IMG/VR virus record: IMGVR_UViG_3300025732_000247
Span: 1 to 25,241 of that record
Length of the DNA: 25,241 nt
Reading direction: 5' to 3' (one strand)
Origin: a virus
Numbering within the stretch: position 1 is the first letter of the stretch; each line of letters opens with the position of its first letter. A program made the position numbers and the translations under genes. The notes below the pieces were generated by a model. It was given only the letters and a program-made list of their open reading frames with translations, made no database searches and had not been told where the DNA came from. This document shows positions 6,535 through 14,000 of the stretch, one piece after another.

Positions 6535-6612
6535 GTGCCATTCGTGCGGCACTCTACAAAAGTCGGAACACCCTAAAAAGAGGTTGGGTTTTTACCCCTC
6601 CTCTTTTTTTGT
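6535..6612 (+). ncRNA. Candidate short non-coding RNA downstream of regA
   Basis: A late-like box (6522-6529) precedes a hairpin with GTGCC (6535-6539) pairing GGCAC (6548-6552). About 20 unpaired bases follow, then the 6575-6610 terminator. The segment has no open frame. It could be a ~75-base late RNA or just the 3' UTR of the regA operon. Confidence 0.25.
6575..6610 (+). terminator. Intrinsic terminator of the gp45-regA cluster
   Basis: AAAGAGG (6577-6583) pairs with CCTCTTT (6600-6606), with an inner GGG/CCC pairing around a T-rich loop, followed by T residues to 6610. It separates the replication cluster from hsp20. Confidence 0.85.
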
Positions 6613-6618
6613 ATCTTG

Positions 6619-6624
6619 TATAAT
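6619..6624 (+). promoter_or_regulatory. TATAAT -10 box upstream of hsp20
   Basis: A perfect TATAAT lies nine bases after the terminator T-tract and 62 bases before the hsp20 ATG. No -35 box is seen at the usual distance, as with the box before cobS. The leader between would be about 55 bases. Confidence 0.45.
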
Positions 6625-6685
6625 TAGTAGTGGATGCCGTAAGGGTCCACACAAAACAAACTCGCTTTTTTAAGGAGCTACCACA

Positions 6686-7117
6686 ATGAACATCGCAAGA
6701 TATAGTGCTGCGGATCTTCCTGCTTTAATGGATAAGATTACAAAAAACAGCATTGGAATGGACGAGTACTTTGATCGTCTGTTTAACCTTCATGAAACTA
6801 CAACAAACTACCCTCCATATAACTTGGTGCAAATAAATAATGTGGAATCTCACTTGGAAATTGCATTAGCGGGATTTAAGAAAGGAGAGGTTTATGTTTT
6901 CACAGAGTATGGAAAACTTTTTGTCGAAGGACAAAAAGAAGATACAGAGTCGGAACGGACGTTTATCCACAAGGGAGTGGCTAGCAGAAGTTTTAAACGA
7001 GCGTGGACTTTATCCGACGACACAGAAGTTAGGGAAGTTGTATTCGAAGACGGACTTCTACGGATCGTACTTGGGAAAATAGTTCCGGAACATCACGCAC
7101 GTAAGGACTATCTCTAA
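6686..7117 (+). CDS. hsp20: Hsp20-family small heat-shock protein
   Basis: The 143-residue protein has an alpha-crystallin-type domain at about residues 43-130. It begins Y-P-P-Y-N-L-V and includes the E-I-A-L-A-G-F strand, K-L-F-V-E-G-Q-K, an I-H-K-G-V-A-S-R-S-F-K-R stretch, the W-T-L-S-D-D loop and the hallmark D-G-L-L-R-I-V-L. Small heat-shock proteins hold unfolding proteins in an ATP-independent way; cyanophages commonly carry one. The C-terminal I-x-I motif of many cellular homologues is not clear here. AAGGAG (6672-6677) sets the start at 6686. The gene is alone between two terminators, so it is its own transcription unit. Late-like CTAAATA covers its stop codon. Confidence 0.88.
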   Translation: MNIARYSAADLPALMDKITKNSIGMDEYFDRLFNLHETTTNYPPYNLVQINNVESHLEIALAGFKKGEVYVFTEYGKLFVEGQKEDTESERTFIHKGVASRSFKRAWTLSDDTEVREVVFEDGLLRIVLGKIVPEHHARKDYL

Positions 7118-7120
7118 ATA
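7114..7120 (+). promoter_or_regulatory. CTAAATA late-promoter-like motif at the hsp20 stop codon
   Basis: It overlaps the hsp20 stop codon (7115-7117) and lies 21 bases before a terminator hairpin. No gene lies between, so it would drive only a very short RNA. It is either non-functional or part of the recurring stop/late-box/terminator pattern. Confidence 0.25.
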
Positions 7121-7140
7121 GAATTGAATATCGTCGGCGC

Positions 7141-7182
7141 GAGGAGCACCTGGCAAAATCCAGGTTGACTCCTCCTTTTTTT
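7141..7182 (+). terminator. Intrinsic terminator after hsp20
   Basis: GAGGAG (7141-7146) pairs with CTCCTC (7169-7174). An inner helix pairs ACCTGG (7148-7153) with CCAGGT (7160-7165) around a 6-base loop. A run of seven T residues follows at 7176-7182. The 3' part of the hairpin also holds the -35 box of the next promoter. Confidence 0.9.
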
Positions 7183-7193
7183 CTTGCTAAAAT
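7165..7193 (+). promoter_or_regulatory. Sigma70-type promoter for the gp43 cluster
   Basis: TTGACT (7165-7170) inside the terminator hairpin, a 17-bp spacer, then TAAAAT (7188-7193). The expected start, about 7200, falls on the GGAGG ribosome-binding sequence (7198-7202), so the leader to the ATG at 7215 would be very short. Confidence 0.6.
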
Positions 7194-7214
7194 AACTGGA
7201 GGTCGCAGTGTGTT

Positions 7215-7592
7215 ATGACGATTAAATTAATGCTTCTTAAGTCAGGTGAAGACTTGATTTCTGATGTCACCGAAATGGTTTATGGTGAGGAGGAGAATCA
7301 AAGGGTAGTTGGATATTACTTGGACAAACCGTGCTTGATTAGGATGCGTAATCCTAGTTTAGTTGAAGAAGGTGAAACAGAGAAAAAAACAGGTTTTGAA
7401 GTTTCTCTATATCCATGGCTTCCTCTTTCTGCTGATGAAAGAATTCCTGTTCCAGCAGACTGGTTGGTGACAATGGTAGAACCAACAGTTAAACTAAAAG
7501 AAATGTATGTAAAAGATGTAATGAATCATGGAAAAGAAACTAACGAAAATTCTGGCACTGATGAACAATCTGATTCTGATAAGTCAGATTGA
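7215..7592 (+). CDS. Small beta-rich protein, possibly Sm-like
   Basis: The 125-residue protein starts I-K-L-M-L-L-K-S-G-E-D-L-I-S-D-V, followed by V-V-G-Y-Y-L-D-K-P-C-L-I-R-M. This alternation resembles the strand order of Sm/Hfq-like folds, but it is weak evidence. A Y-P-W-L-P-L-S-A-D segment and an acidic, Ser/Asp-rich tail (residues 107-125) follow. GGAGG at 7198-7202 and the upstream promoter support this start. It is the first gene of the gp43 cluster and its end overlaps the next gene by 65 bases. The function is unknown to me. Confidence 0.72.
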   Translation: MTIKLMLLKSGEDLISDVTEMVYGEEENQRVVGYYLDKPCLIRMRNPSLVEEGETEKKTGFEVSLYPWLPLSADERIPVPADWLVTMVEPTVKLKEMYVKDVMNHGKETNENSGTDEQSDSDKSD

Positions 7593-7791
7593 AGAAGTTG
7601 GTGCTGACATTGGAGAACCTGATTGTAAATTAGTCAATCCATTTGTGGTCAGAAGTGACCAAACTTTAGAACCATTTCTTTGTGGATATACAAAGGAAAA
7701 AACTTTTATGATGAGTTCGGATAAGATTTTGACACTTGCTGATCCGACCCCAACTCTACTTGAAAAATATGAGGACTTGATTAAGGAATGA
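7528..7791 (+). CDS. Small conserved protein upstream of gp43, possibly Sm-like
   Basis: The 87-residue protein contains L-I-L-I-S-Q-I-E-E-V-G-A-D-I-G-E-P-D-C-K-L and later S-S-D-K-I-L-T-L-A-D-P. This strand pattern is again reminiscent of an Sm-like barrel. The start at 7528 overlaps the previous gene by 65 bases. An in-frame ATG at 7561 (M-N-N-L-I-L) is a credible alternative and neither has a good Shine-Dalgarno sequence. The end overlaps the gp43 ATG by four bases, so it is probably coupled to the polymerase. No function is assigned. Confidence 0.68.
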   Translation: MEKKLTKILALMNNLILISQIEEVGADIGEPDCKLVNPFVVRSDQTLEPFLCGYTKEKTFMMSSDKILTLADPTPTLLEKYEDLIKE

Positions 7792-10283
7792 GATTTTACA
7801 CTAATGTTCAGTTGATTGGAAATCAGTTTTTGGTTCGTGGAGTAGAGAATGGTAAGAGATTTGAAACAAGAGATGAGTTTTTTCCAACTCTTTTTGTAAA
7901 GACAAAAAAAGATTCCAAGTATAGAACATTAAGTGGCGAAGCAGTAGAACCCATCAATCCCGGAACTGTAAGGGATTGTCGTGAGTTCTACAAGAAATAT
8001 GATGAAGTTGCTGGATTTGAAATATTTGGTAACGACAGATATATTTGTCAGTATATTTCTGAGAAATATCCTGAAGATGAAATCAAGTTTGATATCAGTA
8101 AAATTAAACTTGTAACCCTAGATATTGAGGTTGCTTCGGAGGAAGGATTCCCTGATGTGGAGTCTTGCTCTGAAGAAATCCTTGCGATTACAATTCAGGA
8201 TTATACAACTAAAGAGATTACTACTTGGGGTGTTAAACCATTTAACAACAAGCAAAGTAATGTAACTTATCATCACTGTCCAAGTGAGTATGAGTTATTG
8301 AATCACTTCATCAACTATTGGATGGTTGACGTTCCCGATGTTGTGACTGGATGGAACATTCAGTTGTATGATATTCCTTATATTTGTAAGCGTCTGAATC
8401 GCGTTCTTGGTGAGAAAATCATGAAGCGTTTCTCTAACTGGGGACTTGTAACGGAAGGTGAGACTTATATTCAAGGGCGTAAGCACACAACATTTGATGT
8501 TGGTGGATTGACTCAACTTGATTATCTTGATCTTTATAAGAAGTTCACTTACAAAGCACAGGAATCATATCGTCTGGATTATATTGCTGAAGTAGAACTT
8601 GGACAGAAGAAACTGGACCACTCTGAGTTTGATACATTCAAAGACTTCTACACTCAAGGTTGGCAAAAGTTTATTGAGTATAACATCGTTGACGTGGAAC
8701 TTGTTGACCGTTTGGAAGACAAGATGAAACTGATTGAGCTTGCTCTGACGATGGCATATGACGCTAAAGTGAACTATGTTGATGTGTTCTATCAGGTTCG
8801 CATGTGGGATAATATTATCTACAACTATCTCAAGAAGCGTAATATTGTTATTCCTCCAAAGAATAAATCTCAGAAGAATGAAAAGTATGCTGGTGCCTAT
8901 GTAAAAGAACCGATTCCAGGTAAGTATGATTGGGTTGTAAACTTTGACCTTAATTCTCTGTATCCGCATTTGATTATGCAATACAATATTTCTCCAGAAA
9001 CTCTTGTGGATGAAAAACATCCCTCAGTTAATGTAGAAAAGATTTTGAATAAGAATCTTACTTTTGAGATGTATAAAGACTATGCTGTTTGTGCAAACGG
9101 AGCAATGTTCCGTAAAGACATTCGTGGATTTCTTCCTGAACTGATGGAGAAAATGTATCAAGATCGTGTCATCTTTAAGAAGAAGATGATTGAGGCAAAG
9201 AAACAATATGAAAAGACAAAGAACAAAGAACTTGTAAAAGAGATTGCTCGCTGTAATAATATTCAGATGGCAAAGAAGATTTCTCTTAACTCTGCTTATG
9301 GTGCCATCGGTAATCAATACTTTAGGTATTACAAACTTGAGAATGCGGAGGCAATTACTCTCAGCGGTCAGGTGTCTATCCGATGGATTGAAGGTAAAAT
9401 GAATTCTTATATGAATAAGGTTCTTAAAACTCAGGATGTTGATTATGTTATTGCTTCAGATACTGATTCCATTTATCTTAATATGGGTCCTTTGGTTGAA
9501 ACTGTATACAAAGGAAGAGAGAAAACTACTGAAAGCATTGTCGCGTTCCTTGATAAGGTCGCTTCGCTGGAACTTGAAAAGTATATTGAAAGTTCTTACC
9601 AAGAACTGGCTGAGTATGTGAATGCATATGACCAGAAGATGCAGATGAAGCGAGAGAATATTGCTGACCGTGGCATCTGGACTGCTAAGAAGCGTTATAT
9701 TCTTAATGTATGGGATAGCGAAGGTGTCCGATATGAGGAACCTAAACTGAAGATGATGGGCATTGAAGCAGTCAAATCTTCTACTCCTGCTCCTTGCCGC
9801 AAGATGATTAAGGATGCACTTAAACTTATGATGAGTGGAACTGAGGATGAAGTGATTGACTTTATTGAAAATGCTAGAAATGAGTTTAGAAAACTACCTC
9901 CAGAACAAATCTCATTTCCACGCTCTGCTTCTGATGTTCAAAAGTATCAATCTTCATCGGACATTTATATAAAAGGAACCCCTATCCATGTTCGTGGAGC
10001 ACTTCTGTTTAATCATTATATTAAACAGAACAAACTAACAAACAAATACTCTCTTATTCAAAATGGAGAGAAGATTAAGTTCATTTATCTGAAGAAACCA
10101 AATACTATTCATGAGAATATTATTTCCTTTATTCAAGAGTTTCCAAAGGAACTTAATCTTGACAAATACATAGACTATGAACTACAATTTGAGAAAGCAT
10201 TTCTAGAGCCACTCAAGATTATCCTTGATGCGATTGGGTGGTCTGTAGAAAAAACTGTAAACCTTGAATCATTTTTTGCTTGA
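7788..10283 (+). CDS. gp43: gp43 family B DNA polymerase
   Basis: The 831-residue replicative polymerase of T4 type has all the catalytic motifs. Exo I D-I-E at 112-114 matches the T4 numbering, Exo II is G-W-N-I-Q-L-Y-D (Asp195) and Exo III is Y-N-I-V-D (Asp302). Polymerase motif A is D-L-N-S-L-Y-P from 387, motif B is K-x3-N-S-A-Y-G at 497-504, and motif C is D-T-D-S at 558-561. It is shorter than T4 gp43 (898), as usual for cyanophages, and is intact, with no intein or intron. The C-terminus (N-L-E-S-F-F-A) has the hydrophobic, aromatic character of the clamp-binding tail that docks on gp45. The ATG overlaps the previous stop codon (ATGA) and the end overlaps the next ATG by one base. Confidence 0.97.
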   Translation: MRFYTNVQLIGNQFLVRGVENGKRFETRDEFFPTLFVKTKKDSKYRTLSGEAVEPINPGTVRDCREFYKKYDEVAGFEIFGNDRYICQYISEKYPEDEIKFDISKIKLVTLDIEVASEEGFPDVESCSEEILAITIQDYTTKEITTWGVKPFNNKQSNVTYHHCPSEYELLNHFINYWMVDVPDVVTGWNIQLYDIPYICKRLNRVLGEKIMKRFSNWGLVTEGETYIQGRKHTTFDVGGLTQLDYLDLYKKFTYKAQESYRLDYIAEVELGQKKLDHSEFDTFKDFYTQGWQKFIEYNIVDVELVDRLEDKMKLIELALTMAYDAKVNYVDVFYQVRMWDNIIYNYLKKRNIVIPPKNKSQKNEKYAGAYVKEPIPGKYDWVVNFDLNSLYPHLIMQYNISPETLVDEKHPSVNVEKILNKNLTFEMYKDYAVCANGAMFRKDIRGFLPELMEKMYQDRVIFKKKMIEAKKQYEKTKNKELVKEIARCNNIQMAKKISLNSAYGAIGNQYFRYYKLENAEAITLSGQVSIRWIEGKMNSYMNKVLKTQDVDYVIASDTDSIYLNMGPLVETVYKGREKTTESIVAFLDKVASLELEKYIESSYQELAEYVNAYDQKMQMKRENIADRGIWTAKKRYILNVWDSEGVRYEEPKLKMMGIEAVKSSTPAPCRKMIKDALKLMMSGTEDEVIDFIENARNEFRKLPPEQISFPRSASDVQKYQSSSDIYIKGTPIHVRGALLFNHYIKQNKLTNKYSLIQNGEKIKFIYLKKPNTIHENIISFIQEFPKELNLDKYIDYELQFEKAFLEPLKIILDAIGWSVEKTVNLESFFA

Positions 10284-10447
10284 TGGACTTGCCTATTAAT
10301 GACGAAGAACTGAATACTATTATTAGTGCTATGCATCTTGGCGGTGATGTAGCACTTTATCAAAAATTAAAACTGGTAAAAGAACTCAAAGAACAGGGTT
10401 TACCTTATAAAAAAATACTTCGTGAACAATACGGGATGGTAGCGTGA
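10283..10447 (+). CDS. 54-residue hypothetical protein between gp43 and uvsX
   Basis: A short frame joins gp43 and uvsX, with one-base TGATG overlaps at both ends (10281-10285 and 10445-10449). The 54 residues are mostly helical and charged: an acidic start ([10 protein letters not shown]), a hydrophobic middle (I-I-S-A-M-H-L), then Lys-rich [11 protein letters not shown] and a Y-K-K-I-L-R-E-Q-Y end. The exact fit into the coupled operon supports translation. No family recognised. Confidence 0.7.
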   Translation: MDLPINDEELNTIISAMHLGGDVALYQKLKLVKELKEQGLPYKKILREQYGMVA

Positions 10448-11451
10448 TGGATTTTCTTAAAGATATTGTAAAAGAGATTGGTGATGACTTCACCAAATTA
10501 GCATCAGACATTGATGAGACTGAAACTTATGTTGACACAGGTTCGTACATTTTTAATGCACTGGTTTCAGGTAGCGTATTTGGTGGTGTATCTGGGAATA
10601 AGATTACTGCTATTGCTGGAGAGTCTTCTACTGGAAAGACTTTCTTTTCTCTCGCTGTGGTTAAGAATTTTCTTGATACTAACCCCGATGGTTATTGCCT
10701 CTACTTTGACACTGAGGCTGCTATTACTAAATCACTGATTGAATCTCGTGGAATTGATACTACTCGTTTGGTTGTTGTCAATGTTGTTACTATTGAGGAG
10801 TTCCGTACAAAAGCACTCAAAGCCGTAGATATATACCTAAAGTCACCAGTAGAAGAACGCAAACCTTGTATGTTTGTGTTGGATTCTTTGGGAATGCTAT
10901 CTACAAGTAAAGAAATCAATGATGCACTGAATGAAAAAGAAGTGAGGGATATGACCAAATCCCAACTTATTAAAGGTGCTTTCCGAATGCTCACACTTAA
11001 ACTAGGACAGGCAAATGTACCGCTCATTGTCACAAATCATACATACGATGTCATCGGAGCTTATGTACCAACAAAAGAAATGGGCGGAGGTTCTGGACTC
11101 AAGTACGCAGCAAGTACGATCATCTATCTCAGCAAAAAGAAAGAAAAAGATGGAACAGAAGTGGTCGGCAATATTATCAAAGCTAAGACTGCTAAATCGC
11201 GTTTGAGTAAGGAGAATAAACAAGTTGAAGTTCGTCTTTATTATGACGAGCGTGGACTTGATCGTTATTATGGTCTTCTTGAACTTGGTGAGATTGGCGG
11301 TCTCTGGAAGAATGTCGCAGGACGTTATGAGATTGATGGTAAAAAGATTTATGCCAAACAAATTCTCAAGGAACCTGAAGTATATTTCACTCAAGAAGTA
11401 ATGCAACAACTTGATGAGATTGCTAAGCAGGAGTTCAGTTACGGTTCGTGA
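10447..11451 (+). CDS. uvsX: UvsX RecA-like recombinase
   Basis: The 334-residue protein is the T4-type RecA homologue. Walker A G-E-S-S-T-G-K-T is at 58-65, a D-T-E segment at 88-90, and Walker B F-V-L-D-S-L-G at 143-149. A V-T-N-H-T-Y motif (sensor/L2-border region) near residues 195-200 and a [12 protein letters not shown] loop follow. It polymerises on single-stranded DNA and catalyses strand exchange for recombination-dependent replication and repair. The ATG at 10447 was chosen over an in-frame GTG three bases upstream because it follows the preceding stop codon in the TGATG arrangement typical here. The stop codon overlaps a GTG start (GTGA). Confidence 0.95.
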   Translation: MDFLKDIVKEIGDDFTKLASDIDETETYVDTGSYIFNALVSGSVFGGVSGNKITAIAGESSTGKTFFSLAVVKNFLDTNPDGYCLYFDTEAAITKSLIESRGIDTTRLVVVNVVTIEEFRTKALKAVDIYLKSPVEERKPCMFVLDSLGMLSTSKEINDALNEKEVRDMTKSQLIKGAFRMLTLKLGQANVPLIVTNHTYDVIGAYVPTKEMGGGSGLKYAASTIIYLSKKKEKDGTEVVGNIIKAKTAKSRLSKENKQVEVRLYYDERGLDRYYGLLELGEIGGLWKNVAGRYEIDGKKIYAKQILKEPEVYFTQEVMQQLDEIAKQEFSYGS

Positions 11452-11990
11452 TAAAGATTCTGAAGACTGGAATAAATGTAAAGAAAGTTGTAGATCAACT
11501 TGAAAAATATCCACAAGATTGGGACCATCAGAAACATCTGAAGGATTCTCAGTCCTTAGTTGATAGAGGATTTGCTGACTTGCCAGTAAGTGCTCTTCAA
11601 CTTATAATGGGTGGTGTCAAGAAAAAGGAAGATTTTGTTGGTGATTCTGAAATCAATATCAAAACTCCAGCATATCAACATCATAGTGAAATAAGGAAGA
11701 TTATTCGTAAAGAGTTTGGTAATAGAGAATTACATCGCTGCGGATTTCTTTCTCTTCCTGTTGATGAGATTGTTGGAGCACATATTGATGAAGGAACTTA
11801 TTATCAAACCAGAGATAGATATCATCTTTCTATTTTAGGAACTTATCAGTATTTTTGCGGAACTGATACTACTATTGTTGAACCAGGAACTCTTCTTTGG
11901 TTTAATAATAAATTACCTCATGGAACCGTTAATATCGGTGATGAGACCCGAATAACATTTGTATTTGATATGCCCCATGGACAAAGTTGA
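11448..11990 (+). CDS. Aspartyl/asparaginyl beta-hydroxylase-like Fe(II)/2-oxoglutarate oxygenase
   Basis: The 180-residue protein carries the jelly-roll oxygenase signature. Fe(II) ligands are H112-x-D114 (G-A-H-I-D-E-G) and H158 (L-P-H-G-T-V), and R168 ten residues later would bind the 2-oxoglutarate carboxylate. D-R-Y-H-L-S-I-L near 123-130 and E-P-G-T-L-L-W-F near 145-152 fit the aspartyl/asparaginyl hydroxylase family. The substrate is unknown; related enzymes hydroxylate protein side chains. The GTG start at 11448 overlaps the uvsX stop codon, and no upstream ATG is available. The 3' end overlaps gp41 by 14 bases. An oxygenase inside the recombination/helicase operon is odd. Confidence 0.8.
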   Translation: MIKILKTGINVKKVVDQLEKYPQDWDHQKHLKDSQSLVDRGFADLPVSALQLIMGGVKKKEDFVGDSEINIKTPAYQHHSEIRKIIRKEFGNRELHRCGFLSLPVDEIVGAHIDEGTYYQTRDRYHLSILGTYQYFCGTDTTIVEPGTLLWFNNKLPHGTVNIGDETRITFVFDMPHGQS

Positions 11991-13353
11991 AATTCTGATT
12001 CTTCGTAATCTTCTTCATAATGAAGCATATGTTCGCAAAGTTATTCCATTTATTAAATCGGAATACTTTGAGGATACAAATCAAAAGATAGTATTTGAAG
12101 AAATTTTAAAATTTGTTCAGGAATATAACCAACCAGCGACAAAAGAAGTTCTTTGTATTGAAGTAGAAAAGCGTCAAGACATTAATGATACTTCTTTCAA
12201 AGAAATCACTCAGATGATTAGTTATCTGGATGATGAGGCGGCAGAGTTTAATTGGTTAGTTGATACTACTGAAAAGTGGTGTCGTGATCGTGCTATTTAC
12301 CTTGCACTTATGGAGTCAATTCATATTGCTGATGGTAATGATGATAAGAAGAATCGTGATGCTATTCCTAGCATTCTTTCTGATGCTCTAGCAGTATCTT
12401 TTGATACTCACATTGGACACGATTATCTGTTAGATTACGAAGAACGTTATGAATCCTACCATAGAAAGGAAGAGAAGATTGAATTTGATCTTGAATACTT
12501 TAACAAAATCACAAAAGGTGGTTTACCTAATAAGACTCTCAATATCGCTCTTGCTGGTACGGGTGTCGGCAAAAGTCTCTTTATGTGCCATGTTGCTTCT
12601 TCCGTCTTATTGCAAGGCAGGAACGTTCTCTACATCACTCTTGAAATGGCGGAGGAACGAATTGCTGAAAGAATTGACGCAAACCTTTTAAACGTTCCCA
12701 TCCAAGATATTGGAGAACTTCCAAAACAGATGTTTGAAAGTAAGGTTACAAATCTTGCTAAGAAAACTCAAGGACAACTGATTATTAAAGAGTATCCTAC
12801 TGCGTCCGCCCACTCAGGACACTTTAAAGCACTTCTAAATGAACTTGCATTGAAGAAATCATTCCGTCCAGATATTATCTTTATTGATTATCTAAACATC
12901 TGTGCTTCTTCAAGGTATCGTGGTGGTAGCAATATCAACTCTTATACCTTTGTGAAGTCAATCGCAGAAGAACTTCGTGGACTTGCCGTGGAGTTTAATG
13001 TTCCTATTGTAAGTGCTACTCAGACAACTCGTTCTGGATATGGATCTTCTGATGTGGAACTTACTGATACTTCTGAAAGTTTTGGTCTGCCTGCTACTGC
13101 TGACCTTATGTTTGCCCTTATTTCTACAGAAGAACTTGAAGGTCTTGGTCAAATTTTGGTCAAGCAACTTAAGAACCGATATAATGACCCTACCATTCAT
13201 AAGCGTTTCGTGATTGGTATTGATAGGGCTAAGATGCGTCTTTACGACTGCGAACAATCTGCTCAACAAGATATCCTTGACAATGGAAAAGATGAAGAGT
13301 ATGATTATGAAGAAAAGAAACCTAAGAAATCATTTGAGGGATTTAAATTTTGA
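11977..13353 (+). CDS. gp41: gp41 replicative DNA helicase (DnaB-like)
   Basis: The 458-residue protein is the T4 gp41/DnaB-type hexameric 5'-3' helicase. An N-terminal helical domain (about 1-130) is followed by the RecA-like core. Walker A A-G-T-G-V-G-K-S ends at Ser200, the T-L-E-M-A-E-E segment is near 225, and Walker B I-I-F-I-D-Y-L-N-I has Asp304. S-A-T-Q-T-T-R-S-G near residue 347 is the H3-type motif. The C-terminus is acidic and then basic (E-E-K-K-P-K-K-S-F-E-G-F). It works with gp61 primase as the primosome. The ATG at 11977 ([13 protein letters not shown]) restores the family N-terminus; an upstream in-frame TTG at 11959 was rejected. Confidence 0.95.
   Translation: MDKVEILILRNLLHNEAYVRKVIPFIKSEYFEDTNQKIVFEEILKFVQEYNQPATKEVLCIEVEKRQDINDTSFKEITQMISYLDDEAAEFNWLVDTTEKWCRDRAIYLALMESIHIADGNDDKKNRDAIPSILSDALAVSFDTHIGHDYLLDYEERYESYHRKEEKIEFDLEYFNKITKGGLPNKTLNIALAGTGVGKSLFMCHVASSVLLQGRNVLYITLEMAEERIAERIDANLLNVPIQDIGELPKQMFESKVTNLAKKTQGQLIIKEYPTASAHSGHFKALLNELALKKSFRPDIIFIDYLNICASSRYRGGSNINSYTFVKSIAEELRGLAVEFNVPIVSATQTTRSGYGSSDVELTDTSESFGLPATADLMFALISTEELEGLGQILVKQLKNRYNDPTIHKRFVIGIDRAKMRLYDCEQSAQQDILDNGKDEEYDYEEKKPKKSFEGFKF
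13277..13305 (+). promoter_or_regulatory. Sigma70-type promoter for mazG
   Basis: TTGACA (13277-13282), a 17-bp spacer, then TATGAT (13300-13305), inside the 3' end of gp41. The expected start is near 13312, 41 bases before the mazG ATG. The same spacer length is seen in five other candidates here. Confidence 0.55.
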
Positions 13354-13772
13354 TGACTGAAAATAAAGTTATTGATAGCAATAAGTATATTGAGTTTGTT
13401 CGCCAAACTACAAGTCCTGCTAGTAGCGACTTCGCACAACTTCTGTCGCGTATGACCGAACTTGAAGCAGCAAATGATGCTGATGTTCCTCGTCTTCTGA
13501 CTGCTGCTCTTGGTATTAGTGCTGAAGCAGGTGAGTTCACTGAAGTTGTGAAAAAGATTATCCTTCAAGGTAAAGCTTATACTGAAGAAAATGTCTTTCA
13601 TATGAAGCGTGAACTTGGAGATATCTGCTGGTATATCGCACAAGCGTGTATGGCACTTGATACCAACTTCCATGAGATTATGGAAATGAACTATGAGAAA
13701 CTGAGTGCTCGTTATCCTGAAGGGGCATTTGATGTATATCGTTCTGAAAATCGTGTGGAGGGAGACCTGTGA
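13353..13772 (+). CDS. mazG: MazG-like nucleotide pyrophosphohydrolase
   Basis: The 139-residue protein is a single-domain MazG homologue, a common cyanophage gene. The metal-binding pattern is E58-A-G-E61 and E87-L-G-D90, in the all-alpha NTP pyrophosphohydrolase layout. It is followed by N-Y-E-K-L-S-A-R-Y-P near 113-122. Such enzymes cleave (d)NTPs to monophosphates and pyrophosphate. Phage versions have been proposed to alter ppGpp or to recycle host nucleotides, though reported cyanophage enzymes prefer dNTPs. The ATG at 13353 overlaps the gp41 stop codon (TGATG). A candidate promoter lies 48 bases upstream, inside gp41. Confidence 0.9.
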   Translation: MTENKVIDSNKYIEFVRQTTSPASSDFAQLLSRMTELEAANDADVPRLLTAALGISAEAGEFTEVVKKIILQGKAYTEENVFHMKRELGDICWYIAQACMALDTNFHEIMEMNYEKLSARYPEGAFDVYRSENRVEGDL

Positions 13773-13939
13773 GTAAAGTAAGCGTAGAAATGTCTGTCCG
13801 TGCTGCAGCAGCAGTCCGTCAAGTTTTGTTTGATGCACAGAAAGGATATACTACTGGACCTTCTGTTCCAGAGCGTGTCTTTGAAATTCGTGAAGTCATT
13901 ACTGACCTTGACGACGCAATTAGTCAAGTAGTTGAATAA
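13769..13939 (+). CDS. 56-residue hypothetical protein (GTG start)
   Basis: A GTG start overlaps the mazG stop codon (GTGA, 13769-13772) with a very strong GGAGGGAG sequence at 13757-13764. The 56 residues are helical and Ala/Val rich (V-R-A-A-A-A-V-R-Q-V), with an acidic end (I-T-D-L-D-D-A-I-S-Q). The ribosome-binding site and exact coupling support it. It is the last gene of the gp43-mazG unit, just before a terminator. No family recognised. Confidence 0.72.
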   Translation: MSKVSVEMSVRAAAAVRQVLFDAQKGYTTGPSVPERVFEIREVITDLDDAISQVVE

Positions 13940-13944
13940 CTGTC

Positions 13945-13966
13945 AAGACCCGCAAGGGTTTTTTTT
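13945..13966 (+). terminator. Intrinsic terminator of the gp43-mazG unit
   Basis: ACCC (13948-13951) pairs with GGGT (13956-13959) around a GCAA (GNRA) tetraloop. It can be extended by A-T and G-T pairs, and a long T-tract runs to 13966. The last T is also the first base of a TATAAATA late box. Confidence 0.85.
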
Positions 13967-13973
13967 ATAAATA
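13966..13973 (+). promoter_or_regulatory. T4-type late promoter TATAAATA
   Basis: A perfect match to the T4 late consensus, 27 bases before the ATG at 14001 and fused to the preceding terminator T-tract. It marks the switch from the replication genes to the late island. Confidence 0.8.
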
Positions 13974-14000
13974 TCCTTAGAAGAATATAACGATTTTCTA

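Noticed and set aside
8565-11514. Long minus-strand frames opposite gp43 and uvsX
   Set aside because: Opposite conserved genes with intact motifs; no initiation signals or recognisable protein features.
7788-13353. Introns, inteins or homing endonucleases in gp43, uvsX or gp41
   Set aside because: All catalytic motifs are in uninterrupted frames at expected spacings, with no endonuclease-like insertion.
13305-13838. 177-codon minus-strand frame opposite mazG
   Set aside because: It lies fully opposite well-supported plus-strand genes, and its composition looks like reverse-complement coding bias.
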